This document shows, piece by piece, positions 43,388 through 51,545 of a DNA stretch of 64,000 nucleotides. Below the pieces are notes generated by a model, which searched no databases, was not told the origin of the DNA, and worked only from the letters and a program-made list of their open reading frames with translations. This DNA comes from JAAEPI01 sp965212145 (GTDB taxonomy: Bacteria > Bacteroidota > Bacteroidia > Cytophagales > Cyclobacteriaceae): positions 62,001 through 126,000 of the forward strand of contig CBDBUY010000001.1 in assembly GCA_965212145.1 (NCBI GenBank). Direction: 5' to 3'. Every line of letters starts with the position of its first letter. The first letter of the stretch is position 1. The position numbers and the translations under genes were made by a program.

Positions 43388-46099
43388 CTAAGAGCCCACG
43401 GCAAACCTACCCGACTCCACGGTTTTGCCGTCCTTGATCACCCGGTAGAGGTATACGCCTTTTGAAAGTGAAATCGGGAAAACCTCAAATTCCGCACTGA
43501 TGATAAAATCCGTCAGCGGCTTTCCTGAAGTATCCAAAATCTGAAAAACAGCACCCGTCACAGGGCTCAAGAATGCTAGCTGCCCATCGGTCACCGGATT
43601 AGGAAAGAGAATATACTTTTTGTCGTCGGTGGTAAATATTTCGATTCGTTCGCTCAGTATTTCCAATCCGTTTTCAGTAATGAGTTGAAGCTGGTAGGTA
43701 GATCTACCCGGATTCAAGTCAGCATCTTCAAACAAATAATCAAGCTCAGATGGATTGATCTCCACCAAGGCAGCAGAATCTCTGCTATCCGTTTTTAAAA
43801 TACGAAGAGTATTGATTCGGTCAGGCAAACTAATGTCCACATTCATTTCAACTTTATCCTCACGAACAGAAATCAAAAAATTATTTAAGTAGCAACCAAT
43901 CCCTTGTTGGCTCACATTTACCGTTTCGTCAGGGCGACCATTAGTGAATTCAAAAACTGGTCTTGCTGTGAAATGCACTCCTTCGTAACTAGAGCGATCA
44001 ACGATTGCAAACGTGTCTGCCGTAGAAATGATCGGTTGAAGTTGAGTGCCATCAAAAGCCAAAAGCTCGTAATCTTGATTCTCTCCAATTTTATTCCAAG
44101 TTAGTACCAGCTCATCGTCACACAGGAGCGCTACATCCATCTCTAATTTTTCGTGGATAGCGAATGTGTCAGACTTGAATTCATTCATCCCAAAGGTGGC
44201 ACGGAGTACCGCCTCCTTTGGCCCACCGGATTCCTGAAGGATAGAAGTCATCTGAGATGGCGAGAGGCCATCAACGGTCGTCCAGGTCTCATCCAAATAA
44301 CCAATTTCCAGATTTCCATTTTCCTGAAAACTGTGATCGAAATAAACTTTGAATGGTTCATCAATTAATTGAGCATCGTTGCGGGTAGGATAGTCCCATG
44401 TGAAATCACCTTCAGCTTGGATTAAGTACGCAACTGAAAATGGCTGATCTCCAATCAAATCTGAGGAGGCAATGGTTAAAGTGTATTCTCCAGCATTAGG
44501 ATTTTCGATTGTGATCAACTCCACATTATTTAAGGTGTCAATTTTTCGGACAGCAGGAGATTCCAATTGGTCAACAGACGGTCTGTGATCAAGCACCCAT
44601 GGAAGCCATTGGCCGTCCATTCCCGTTACTTCAAGATCAAGATCATTTACCAACGCATAAAAATCGCCGTTATTAGCTGCGGGATCTCTCCAAGTCAGCG
44701 TAACCCGAAGCTCAACCGTATTCGGTGGAATCGTGATCAAGTGATTCTCACTGGAATTCTGATCGCTCAACGTGCCTGTTAGGAAATTTCCTTCATCTAT
44801 AAGCTCAAGTGATCGGCGATAATTGAGTTGCCCATAACCGGATGTGAAGTCAGGACCTTCGGCTTCAATATCTATTGCTGAAGCAATGAGGATGGCTTTG
44901 ACCATATCGCTTGTTGGCACTTGATCAAATGAATTCTCAAAATACTGACTAATACCCGCCGCTGCTCCAGATACCAATGCTGCTGCATCAGAAGTGCCTC
45001 CACCCCCGTATGCCGCTAATTCAGGTTTTATCCGTCCGTCATAAGCCGGCCCGGCTGAGTTGGATTCAGGCACATTGCCCTCATCATCCGTACCTGTGAC
45101 CACAAGTACATTTTTTGCTTGCTTAAAACTGCCAGTTAAGGTTCTGTATCTCAATATATCAGAATAATCCCCGGTACTATTGGATGATCCAGAATTGCCA
45201 GCCGAGAACACGTGAAGCAGTTCCGGCATTTCAATGGTTTGCTCATCGAAAGCCACAGACTCCACTCCATAGAAGTTTTCAATGCCCACACCATACGAAT
45301 GATTCTGAATACTGATCCCTCTGTCTAGATAGTCCGCATCAAGAGCCGGTAATAGACTATTAAAGCTTTCGGAATATAGAAGTGAGCTCGTCGAAACTCC
45401 CTGCCCGGCCTTGCCGCTATTGGCAGTGCCTCCGATCAATGTAGCCATATCCGTGGCATGAGAAGTTACTTGAGGTGAACTCAATTCATCTCGCGTGGAT
45501 TTGTGCCCAATGTCCAAATCCAATGTATCCAATGAGCCTTCCTTGACGGAAATGACCCTGACCTCAAATTCAATATTTTCAATTTTGGCCTGACCTGACC
45601 TGATTCCATTGATACTCAGATTATGATCACGAATCAGACTTTCCTCAATAGGAATCCGGTCCGCCCCTTGTACATAGGTCACGTATGGTAAGGGAAGAAT
45701 CCTTCGCTTGATTACGCGACTATTGGTCTCGATCAAAGAGATTTTTCGCCGTTCATCAAAGTAAATTTCCTTTAGTCCTTCGATTTCACTCAGACTTTTA
45801 GATGACTTGATGTAAAATTTTTTAGATTTTTTATAATTTTTTTCGTCCGATAATTTCCACAAATCATTGATTTCGTATACCTCAGAATATGAATATTTTT
45901 CATCTAAATGATAAGCTCTAACAATTACCGAGTTTGTGTTCAATCGCCTAACGATTGGCACATCACTTTGAGAATCTTTCACCAATAAGAAAGTATTTCC
46001 TGAATTACTCCGAATTTTCTTTGGTTTCAGGACTTCCAGATCTTGGGATTGGAGAAAAAGGCTTACAAGAGAAAGTACAAAAACAAAAATTGCCTTCAT
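43388..46099 (-). CDS. Subtilisin-like serine protease (S8) with type IX secretion tail
   Basis: 903 residues. Signal peptide MKAIFVFVLSLVSLFLQSQ; S8 domain about 175-460 with His214 (VTSHATDMATLIGG), oxyanion Asn302 (VFSAGNSGSS) and Ser370 (GGTSDAAALVSG). The usual Asp motif (V-x-V-I-D-S/T-G) seems to read VRVISVKEG (about 181-188), with Ser where the catalytic Asp is expected; an alternative Asp at 191-196 may serve. Then beta-sandwich domains and a C-terminal sorting domain from about 820 (ILFPNPVTDGQLAFL ... GVYLYRVIKDGK). Secreted or surface protease; cargo of the gliding/secretion system. Confidence 0.9.
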   Translation of the reverse strand: MKAIFVFVLSLVSLFLQSQDLEVLKPKKIRSNSGNTFLLVKDSQSDVPIVRRLNTNSVIVRAYHLDEKYSYSEVYEINDLWKLSDEKNYKKSKKFYIKSSKSLSEIEGLKEIYFDERRKISLIETNSRVIKRRILPLPYVTYVQGADRIPIEESLIRDHNLSINGIRSGQAKIENIEFEVRVISVKEGSLDTLDLDIGHKSTRDELSSPQVTSHATDMATLIGGTANSGKAGQGVSTSSLLYSESFNSLLPALDADYLDRGISIQNHSYGVGIENFYGVESVAFDEQTIEMPELLHVFSAGNSGSSNSTGDYSDILRYRTLTGSFKQAKNVLVVTGTDDEGNVPESNSAGPAYDGRIKPELAAYGGGGTSDAAALVSGAAAGISQYFENSFDQVPTSDMVKAILIASAIDIEAEGPDFTSGYGQLNYRRSLELIDEGNFLTGTLSDQNSSENHLITIPPNTVELRVTLTWRDPAANNGDFYALVNDLDLEVTGMDGQWLPWVLDHRPSVDQLESPAVRKIDTLNNVELITIENPNAGEYTLTIASSDLIGDQPFSVAYLIQAEGDFTWDYPTRNDAQLIDEPFKVYFDHSFQENGNLEIGYLDETWTTVDGLSPSQMTSILQESGGPKEAVLRATFGMNEFKSDTFAIHEKLEMDVALLCDDELVLTWNKIGENQDYELLAFDGTQLQPIISTADTFAIVDRSSYEGVHFTARPVFEFTNGRPDETVNVSQQGIGCYLNNFLISVREDKVEMNVDISLPDRINTLRILKTDSRDSAALVEINPSELDYLFEDADLNPGRSTYQLQLITENGLEILSERIEIFTTDDKKYILFPNPVTDGQLAFLSPVTGAVFQILDTSGKPLTDFIISAEFEVFPISLSKGVYLYRVIKDGKTVESGRFAVGS

Positions 46100-46103
46100 G
46101 TCG

Positions 46104-46111
46104 CGAATTTA
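46104..46111 (-). promoter_or_regulatory. Near-consensus -7 element four bases before the protease start
   Basis: TAAATTCG then CGAC then ATG on the minus strand; one mismatch to TAnnTTTG. Same spacing and flank as the exact element at 50706. Confidence 0.4.
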
Positions 46112-46227
46112 GAATCTTATTCTTTCATAGCCTGCGGGCCCAATAGACAACTACGCAAACGGTTTCGGGAAAAAAATTATATTGCGTCGTTCATTAATTA
46201 AAAACAACCAATTCTAAAGACAAGATT

Positions 46228-47061
46228 ATGAAGAGAATTTTTAGAGTAATGGCCATCGCCATAGTTGGATCATTTGTATTCTACAGCTGCTCAAACGAAG
46301 ATGTAACATCTCAGAATGAAATCTCACCTGAGATTCTTTCCCTGATCACTGATGCGGGATTCAGCACTGATATTATTTACCCACTCAAGACAGATGAGGG
46401 TTTCATAATTGAAGGTGATATTTTCCTCACAGAAAATCAGCTCAGAGAAATGTCCCACGGTCACAGATTACCTGGAATTGAACAGTATCGTACGACTAAC
46501 CTGGTATCTGATGGTGGAGGTAGAGTTATAACAATGTATGCTGCAGAAGGTGGGAGAAAAGGTTATAGTGCCGGTATGATTGCTGGGCTTGATATGGCAA
46601 TAGCAAGATACAACGCCGAAAACCTAAACATCTCCTTCCAAAGAGTGACTTCTTCTAGGGGGGCTGACATAGTTATGAAGAGACTCAGCAAGAGAGACGA
46701 GCGAAGAGGAGTACTCGGTTCTGCGGGATTCCCAACTTCTTCGGGAGATCCATATGGAGAAATCAAAATGAGTGGAATCCTTGAGTCTTCTTATGGCCTG
46801 AGCACTGAAGGGATTGCCACAATCATTGCTCACGAAATGGGACACTGTATTGGTTTCCGTCATACGGATTATTTTGACAGAAGTGTGTCTTGTGGCGGAG
46901 GAACATCTAATGAAGGTAGTGCCGGAGTTGGAGCAATCCACATTGCAGGCACTCCTACTGGAGCTACACTTGCTGACAAATCATTTATGTTAGCTTGTAC
47001 CGATGGTGGTGACAGACCATTCAACAATGATGATGTAACAGCATTGAATGTACTTTACTAG
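46228..47061 (+). CDS. M57-type (HEXGH) zinc metalloprotease lipoprotein, copy 1
   Basis: 277 residues. Signal MKRIFRVMAIAIVGSFVFYSC with lipobox FYSC (Cys21), so anchored to a membrane. The catalytic zinc motif reads HEMGHCIGFRHTDY: HExxHxxGxxH with three zinc ligands and the catalytic Glu. The order of motifs (ALDMAIARYNAENLNISFQRV, ADIVMKRLS, LGSAGFPTSSGDPYGEI) matches the dual-action HEIGH peptidases of Bacteroidota. A paralogue follows directly. Likely degrades extracellular protein. Confidence 0.9.
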   Translation: MKRIFRVMAIAIVGSFVFYSCSNEDVTSQNEISPEILSLITDAGFSTDIIYPLKTDEGFIIEGDIFLTENQLREMSHGHRLPGIEQYRTTNLVSDGGGRVITMYAAEGGRKGYSAGMIAGLDMAIARYNAENLNISFQRVTSSRGADIVMKRLSKRDERRGVLGSAGFPTSSGDPYGEIKMSGILESSYGLSTEGIATIIAHEMGHCIGFRHTDYFDRSVSCGGGTSNEGSAGVGAIHIAGTPTGATLADKSFMLACTDGGDRPFNNDDVTALNVLY

Positions 47062-47084
47062 GATCATTTAAAATTGACATGAAG

Positions 47085-47114
47085 GCTCCCAATTTTCGAA
47101 TTGGGAGCTTTTTT
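47085..47114 (+). terminator. Terminator between the two M57 genes
   Basis: A perfect 10-bp stem GCTCCCAATT / AATTGGGAGC with TTCG tetraloop is followed by six T. Confidence 0.93.
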
Positions 47115-47163
47115 ATTTATCTTTTGTCTCGATTAATTATAAACATAACCAACCCTATTAATT

Positions 47164-48093
47164 ATGAAGAGAATTATTAACGGAATGGCCGTGGTACTGA
47201 TGGCCTCTTTTGTATTCTACGGATGCTCTGAGGATATTCAGTCCAATGAAATTTCTCAGGAGAACTTAGATCAAATGACCGCTCTTGGATTCAATGTCGA
47301 TGACATTTATCCGCGAAAGGTTGACGGTGGATTCGTTGTTGAAGGAGATATTTTTCTTTCCCACGAAGACCTAAACACTCTCGGGACCCCAATGAGAATC
47401 CCAAATGTTGAGCATTATGCTACAACCAATATGGTTAATGCAGGTGGTGGAAGAAACATCACCGTTTATATCCCAGTAGCTTCAGATGGGGGTGGAGATG
47501 ATGGAGGGGGTGGAAACGGCAATGGAAAACCTAAAAAGAATAAGAATGAATTTGACGCCCGAGGTGGTAAAGGCAAGCCAGGAGGCGGTGGTGGGACTAC
47601 TTTTAGTGCCACCTATGAAGCGGCCCTTGATGAAGCCATTGCTCGATACAACGGCGAAAACTTAAACATCACTTTCAGTAGAGTAAGTACTTCTAGCGGT
47701 GCTGATATCGTGTTTTCCAGATTATCATCTAACGAAGAAAGTCAAGGAATCTTGGGATCAGCAGGATTCCCTACTGGAGGTGGAGATCCTTATGGCGCCA
47801 TCCAAATGAGTGGAATCTTAGAATCCACGTATGGATTGTCAGTGAATGGAATCGCGACAATCATGGCACACGAAATGGGGCACTGCATTGGCTTCCGACA
47901 CACAGATTATATGGATAGAAGCTACAGCTGCGGTGGCTCGGCATACAATGAAGGATCTGCCGGCGTGGGTGCAAACCACATTCCTGGTACGCCTACTGGA
48001 CCGTCTGCTAATTCTTACATGTTGGCCTGTACTGATGGCAGCAACAGAAACTTTACAAATGCGGACAAAACAGCATTGAACTACTTGTATTAA
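47164..48093 (+). CDS. M57-type (HEXGH) zinc metalloprotease lipoprotein, copy 2 with Gly/Lys-rich insert
   Basis: 309 residues, lipobox FYGC (Cys21), same zinc motif HEMGHCIGFRHTDY. It aligns along its length with copy 1, except for an insertion of about 30 residues between the N-terminal and catalytic parts that is mostly Gly, Asp, Asn and Lys (SDGGGDDGGGGNGNGKPKKNK, then RGGKGKPGGGGG). This looks like a flexible, charged linker gained after a tandem duplication. Each copy has its own terminator, so they are separate transcripts. Confidence 0.9.
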   Translation: MKRIINGMAVVLMASFVFYGCSEDIQSNEISQENLDQMTALGFNVDDIYPRKVDGGFVVEGDIFLSHEDLNTLGTPMRIPNVEHYATTNMVNAGGGRNITVYIPVASDGGGDDGGGGNGNGKPKKNKNEFDARGGKGKPGGGGGTTFSATYEAALDEAIARYNGENLNITFSRVSTSSGADIVFSRLSSNEESQGILGSAGFPTGGGDPYGAIQMSGILESTYGLSVNGIATIMAHEMGHCIGFRHTDYMDRSYSCGGSAYNEGSAGVGANHIPGTPTGPSANSYMLACTDGSNRNFTNADKTALNYLY

Positions 48094-48114
48094 GTACAAA
48101 TGATATTGCGAAAA

Positions 48115-48142
48115 AGGCTCTCCATTTGGGGAGCCTTTTTTT
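48115..48142 (+). terminator. Terminator after the second M57 gene
   Basis: AGGCTCTCC / GGGGAGCCT (one T-G pair, loop ATTT) is followed by seven T. Confidence 0.9.
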
Positions 48143-48174
48143 GTTATTTTCGATACCTCAATTAACCTAACACC

Positions 48175-50700
48175 ATGAGACAATTTTTAGCCCTTCTCGT
48201 TTTAGCCACCTTTTCATTAACCGCCCAGATTTCACTGAATTATTACCTCCCCACTGATGTGTCGTATAATCCGGATATTCCGACACCTGAAGATGTTCTC
48301 GGATACTCTCCCGGCGAATGGCACGTGAGTCACGATCAATTATTGGTTTATGCACGAGCTGTCGCAAATGCGTCAGATCGAATGATCATAGAAAACTACG
48401 CCAAAAGCTATGAAGGCCGTCAATTACTGCACCTCATCGTAACCTCACCGGCAAATCACCAAAATATCGATCAGATCATTGCATCGAGAAAAGCTGTGAA
48501 GGAAGGCCGAATGGAAGACACAAAATTGGTTGTACAGCTCGGCTATAGCGTTCACGGGAATGAAGCCAGCGGATCAAATGCCTCGCTCGTCACTATGTAT
48601 TATCTCGCAGCGGCTCAGGGAGACAAAATTGACAAAATGCTGGATCAGACTGTGATAATCGTCGATCCAAGCTACAACCCTGACGGGCTGAACAGATTCG
48701 CGTCATGGGTAAATACTCACAAATCAAAAGTCATTAATCCTGACCCGAATGATCGGGAGTACGATGAAGCCTGGCCAAGGGGCCGGACCAATCATTATTG
48801 GTTTGACCTGAATCGAGATTGGTTACCTGTACAGCATCCTGAGTCTCAAGGAAGGATTCGCCAGTTCCATAAATGGATGCCGAATATTCTGACCGATCAC
48901 CACGAAATGGGCACCTCAAATACGTTCTTTTTTCAGCCCGGCGAACCATCCAGGAAATTCCCGAACACCGACAACAAAAATCCGCAGCTGACACATGAGA
49001 TCGCCAAATTCCACGCAAAAGCTCTGGACAGCATCGGATCCCTATACTATTCCAAGGAAGGCTTTGACGACTTCTACATCGGTAAAGGATCAACTTACCC
49101 AGACGTAAATGGTAGTATCGGAATTTTATTCGAACAGGCTAGTTCCCGAGGACATGCCCAGGAAAATCCCTATGGAGTTTTGACCTTCCCATTTGGCATT
49201 CGAAATCATTTTGTCACGTCGCTTTCTACATTGGAGGCATCCCAGAATATGATTGATCAGCTCAAGAAGTATCAAGTTTCGCAATACAAGGATGCAGCGA
49301 AATGGAATAGCCCAAAGGCCTACGTTTTTGGTGACAAGCGTGATCTCATGAAAAGCCTGGAGCTCGTCAGAATTCTCCAAAATCACGAGGTGAAAGTTTA
49401 CGATTTAGCGAAACGAACGAATGCTTCAGGGAAGAGTTTTGAGCAGGGAGCCGCATTTGTTGTGCCAATGAACCAGCCACAAGCCAGACTGATAAAATCC
49501 ATTTTCGAAACCCGCACATCATTTACTGACAGCTTGTTTTATGATGTTTCTACTTGGACATTCCCATTGGCTATGGACATTCCTTCGGGTGAAATAAACG
49601 GAAAATCTCTTGACACTAGCCTGATGGGTGAAGAGACGGCAAAAACCACGGTGGCCGGAAAACGAATTGGAGGGACATCTGATTACGGATACATTTTCGA
49701 AACCTATGGATATTTTTCCCATCGCTCAATTCAGCGACTGCTTGATGCCAAGCTCATCGTTAGAGTGTTAGAAAAATCGCATACATCAGGGGATCGCTCT
49801 TTTCCAAGGGGATCGATTTTAGTCCCTGTAGGAGTCCAGAAATCAAAAGGTGAAAAAATCGAGCGGATATTAGATGAGATCGCTGCGAAAGACGGAGTTG
49901 ATATTCATGCCATTCAAACAGGTTATGCAGTTGCGGGAATTGACCTGGGCAGTCCAAGTATGACCAAAATAGATGCACCTAAAATCGCAGTTTTAGTCGA
50001 TGGTGGAGTGAGCAGCTATGAAGCCGGAGAAGCCTGGCATGTGCTGGATCAGCGGATTGGGGTGAAGGTCACAAAACTTCCTTTGGATCGACTCAACTGG
50101 GCCGATCTCTCGAGGTACAACAGAATCGTGATGCCAAACGGCAACTACGGAAATATCTCTAAGAACGGAGTTGACAATCTCAAAGAATGGGTCAAAGGAG
50201 GCGGAATCATCATAGCCTGGAAAAGCGCCGGTGCTTGGTTGGCCTCTAACGACATAGCCAAAATTGAATTTGAAAAGAATGATCGGGACACAACTGGTTT
50301 CAAAACCTATGGTGACTATTCACGAAATAACGGAGCAAAGGTCACCGGTGGTTCGATCTTCAATGCGAGCATCGATCTGACGCATCCATTGGCCTACGGT
50401 ATGAGTCGTGATCAACTTGCTCTGTTCAGAAACCACAATAGGATTTTGAAAAAAGCCGGTAATCCTTATGCTAACCCATTGGTTTACACAGAGAAGCCAT
50501 TGCTCAGCGGATATGTCCACAAGGATAATCTGTCCTGGATCAAAGGAGCTCCAGCTGCGCAGATAGTGGCAAATGGACGTGGGATGGTTATTTACCTGGC
50601 CGACAACCCCAATTTCAGGGCATTCTGGTACGGGACCAATAAGCTATTCTTCAACGCCTTGTACTTCGGAGATGTAATTAGTTCAGGAACTGCTCGTTAG
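48175..50700 (+). CDS. M14-family zinc carboxypeptidase, secreted
   Basis: 841 residues. Signal peptide MRQFLALLVLATFSLTAQ. M14 domain about 50-350: zinc motif HGNEASGS (H..E), second histidine region ILTDHHEMGTS, and the late catalytic Glu in ILFEQASSRGH. The C-terminal half (about 400-840) includes a glutamine-amidotransferase-like segment (IAVLVDGGVSSYEAGEAWHVLDQ, LKEWVKGGGIIIAWKSAGAW) that is usual in large Bacteroidota M14 peptidases. Follows the other proteases, so part of the same protein-degrading block. No sorting tail seen. Confidence 0.9.
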   Translation: MRQFLALLVLATFSLTAQISLNYYLPTDVSYNPDIPTPEDVLGYSPGEWHVSHDQLLVYARAVANASDRMIIENYAKSYEGRQLLHLIVTSPANHQNIDQIIASRKAVKEGRMEDTKLVVQLGYSVHGNEASGSNASLVTMYYLAAAQGDKIDKMLDQTVIIVDPSYNPDGLNRFASWVNTHKSKVINPDPNDREYDEAWPRGRTNHYWFDLNRDWLPVQHPESQGRIRQFHKWMPNILTDHHEMGTSNTFFFQPGEPSRKFPNTDNKNPQLTHEIAKFHAKALDSIGSLYYSKEGFDDFYIGKGSTYPDVNGSIGILFEQASSRGHAQENPYGVLTFPFGIRNHFVTSLSTLEASQNMIDQLKKYQVSQYKDAAKWNSPKAYVFGDKRDLMKSLELVRILQNHEVKVYDLAKRTNASGKSFEQGAAFVVPMNQPQARLIKSIFETRTSFTDSLFYDVSTWTFPLAMDIPSGEINGKSLDTSLMGEETAKTTVAGKRIGGTSDYGYIFETYGYFSHRSIQRLLDAKLIVRVLEKSHTSGDRSFPRGSILVPVGVQKSKGEKIERILDEIAAKDGVDIHAIQTGYAVAGIDLGSPSMTKIDAPKIAVLVDGGVSSYEAGEAWHVLDQRIGVKVTKLPLDRLNWADLSRYNRIVMPNGNYGNISKNGVDNLKEWVKGGGIIIAWKSAGAWLASNDIAKIEFEKNDRDTTGFKTYGDYSRNNGAKVTGGSIFNASIDLTHPLAYGMSRDQLALFRNHNRILKKAGNPYANPLVYTEKPLLSGYVHKDNLSWIKGAPAAQIVANGRGMVIYLADNPNFRAFWYGTNKLFFNALYFGDVISSGTAR

Positions 50701-50705
50701 GACAC

Positions 50706-50713
50706 TAAATTTG
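50706..50713 (+). promoter_or_regulatory. -7 promoter element four bases before the next start codon
   Basis: TAAATTTG, then CGAC, then ATG at 50718. With a normal start site a few bases downstream of the element the message would begin at or next to the ATG. Confidence 0.6.
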
Positions 50714-50717
50714 CGAC

Positions 50718-51545
50718 ATGAGAAGTTGGATCAGTATTTTGACCATCAGTGGTTTCTTATTTGCCCAGGCACAGGAGGAGAGTCTTGAAAACCTGTTTAA
50801 GGTGGATTATGATACTCCCCTGACGATCGATTTGGAAGATGAAGAAGAGGAACAAGAGGAAGATGTCGCTCCGAAGAAGAAAAAAAAGAGAAATGTCTTT
50901 TTTGGTATCAAAACCAAGAAGCATTTCACCAGAACCGGTTTTGGTCAGGAAGCAGTTTACGAACTCTTTAATTTTCTCAAAGAATACCAAGGACCACCAG
51001 ACTATGCTCAAGACTTCTATTGGTATGACACCAAGAAAAAGAAAATTGTCAACTCGCTCCGTATAGACCCGGATCGAGCGTACGTGCTACACGGTCCTTA
51101 CAAAAAAATGATGGGCGATCAGGTTCTTGAAGAAGGCTGGTTTTACAAAGGGCTAAAACATAAGCGATGGGTGAGATTCAACACCTCAGATATTCTGCAA
51201 GACAAAAAGTATTGGTGGAAAGGCTGGCCACAGGAATCTCTACTCGCTTACTACGATCACGACCGAACTCAGTTAAAAGAGGTGATTCCCGTTCATTATG
51301 GAGAGAAAGAAGGCGAGTATTGGGCATTCCACGATGATGGCACATTAGCTGCCCGAGGATTTTTCAAGCATGATTACAAAGTGGGCACATGGCGTGAATT
51401 TTATCCAAATCGCAGAGTGAAACGGGAAATTCTCTATCCGGAAGATCCCTTCGATTTTGAACATGAGCCAGTCATATTGAGGGAATGGGACCGAAACGGT
51501 CAGCTGATTTATGATCGTGAGGACTTCCTGGAAAGCCTGAGGTAA
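50718..51545 (+). CDS. Hypothetical secreted protein with MORN-like repeats
   Basis: 275 residues. Signal peptide ending FLFAQAQ, an acidic then basic low-complexity linker (EDEEEEQEEDVAPKKKKKR), and a C-terminal half with the W/G-rich repeat pattern of the MORN / YwqK antitoxin-like family (EEGWFYKGLKHKRWVRF, KEGEYWAFHDDGTLAARGFF, KVGTWREFYPNRRVKREI). Function unknown; probably periplasmic. Ends directly against the converging OmpA-family gene with no gap. Confidence 0.75.
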   Translation: MRSWISILTISGFLFAQAQEESLENLFKVDYDTPLTIDLEDEEEEQEEDVAPKKKKKRNVFFGIKTKKHFTRTGFGQEAVYELFNFLKEYQGPPDYAQDFYWYDTKKKKIVNSLRIDPDRAYVLHGPYKKMMGDQVLEEGWFYKGLKHKRWVRFNTSDILQDKKYWWKGWPQESLLAYYDHDRTQLKEVIPVHYGEKEGEYWAFHDDGTLAARGFFKHDYKVGTWREFYPNRRVKREILYPEDPFDFEHEPVILREWDRNGQLIYDREDFLESLR

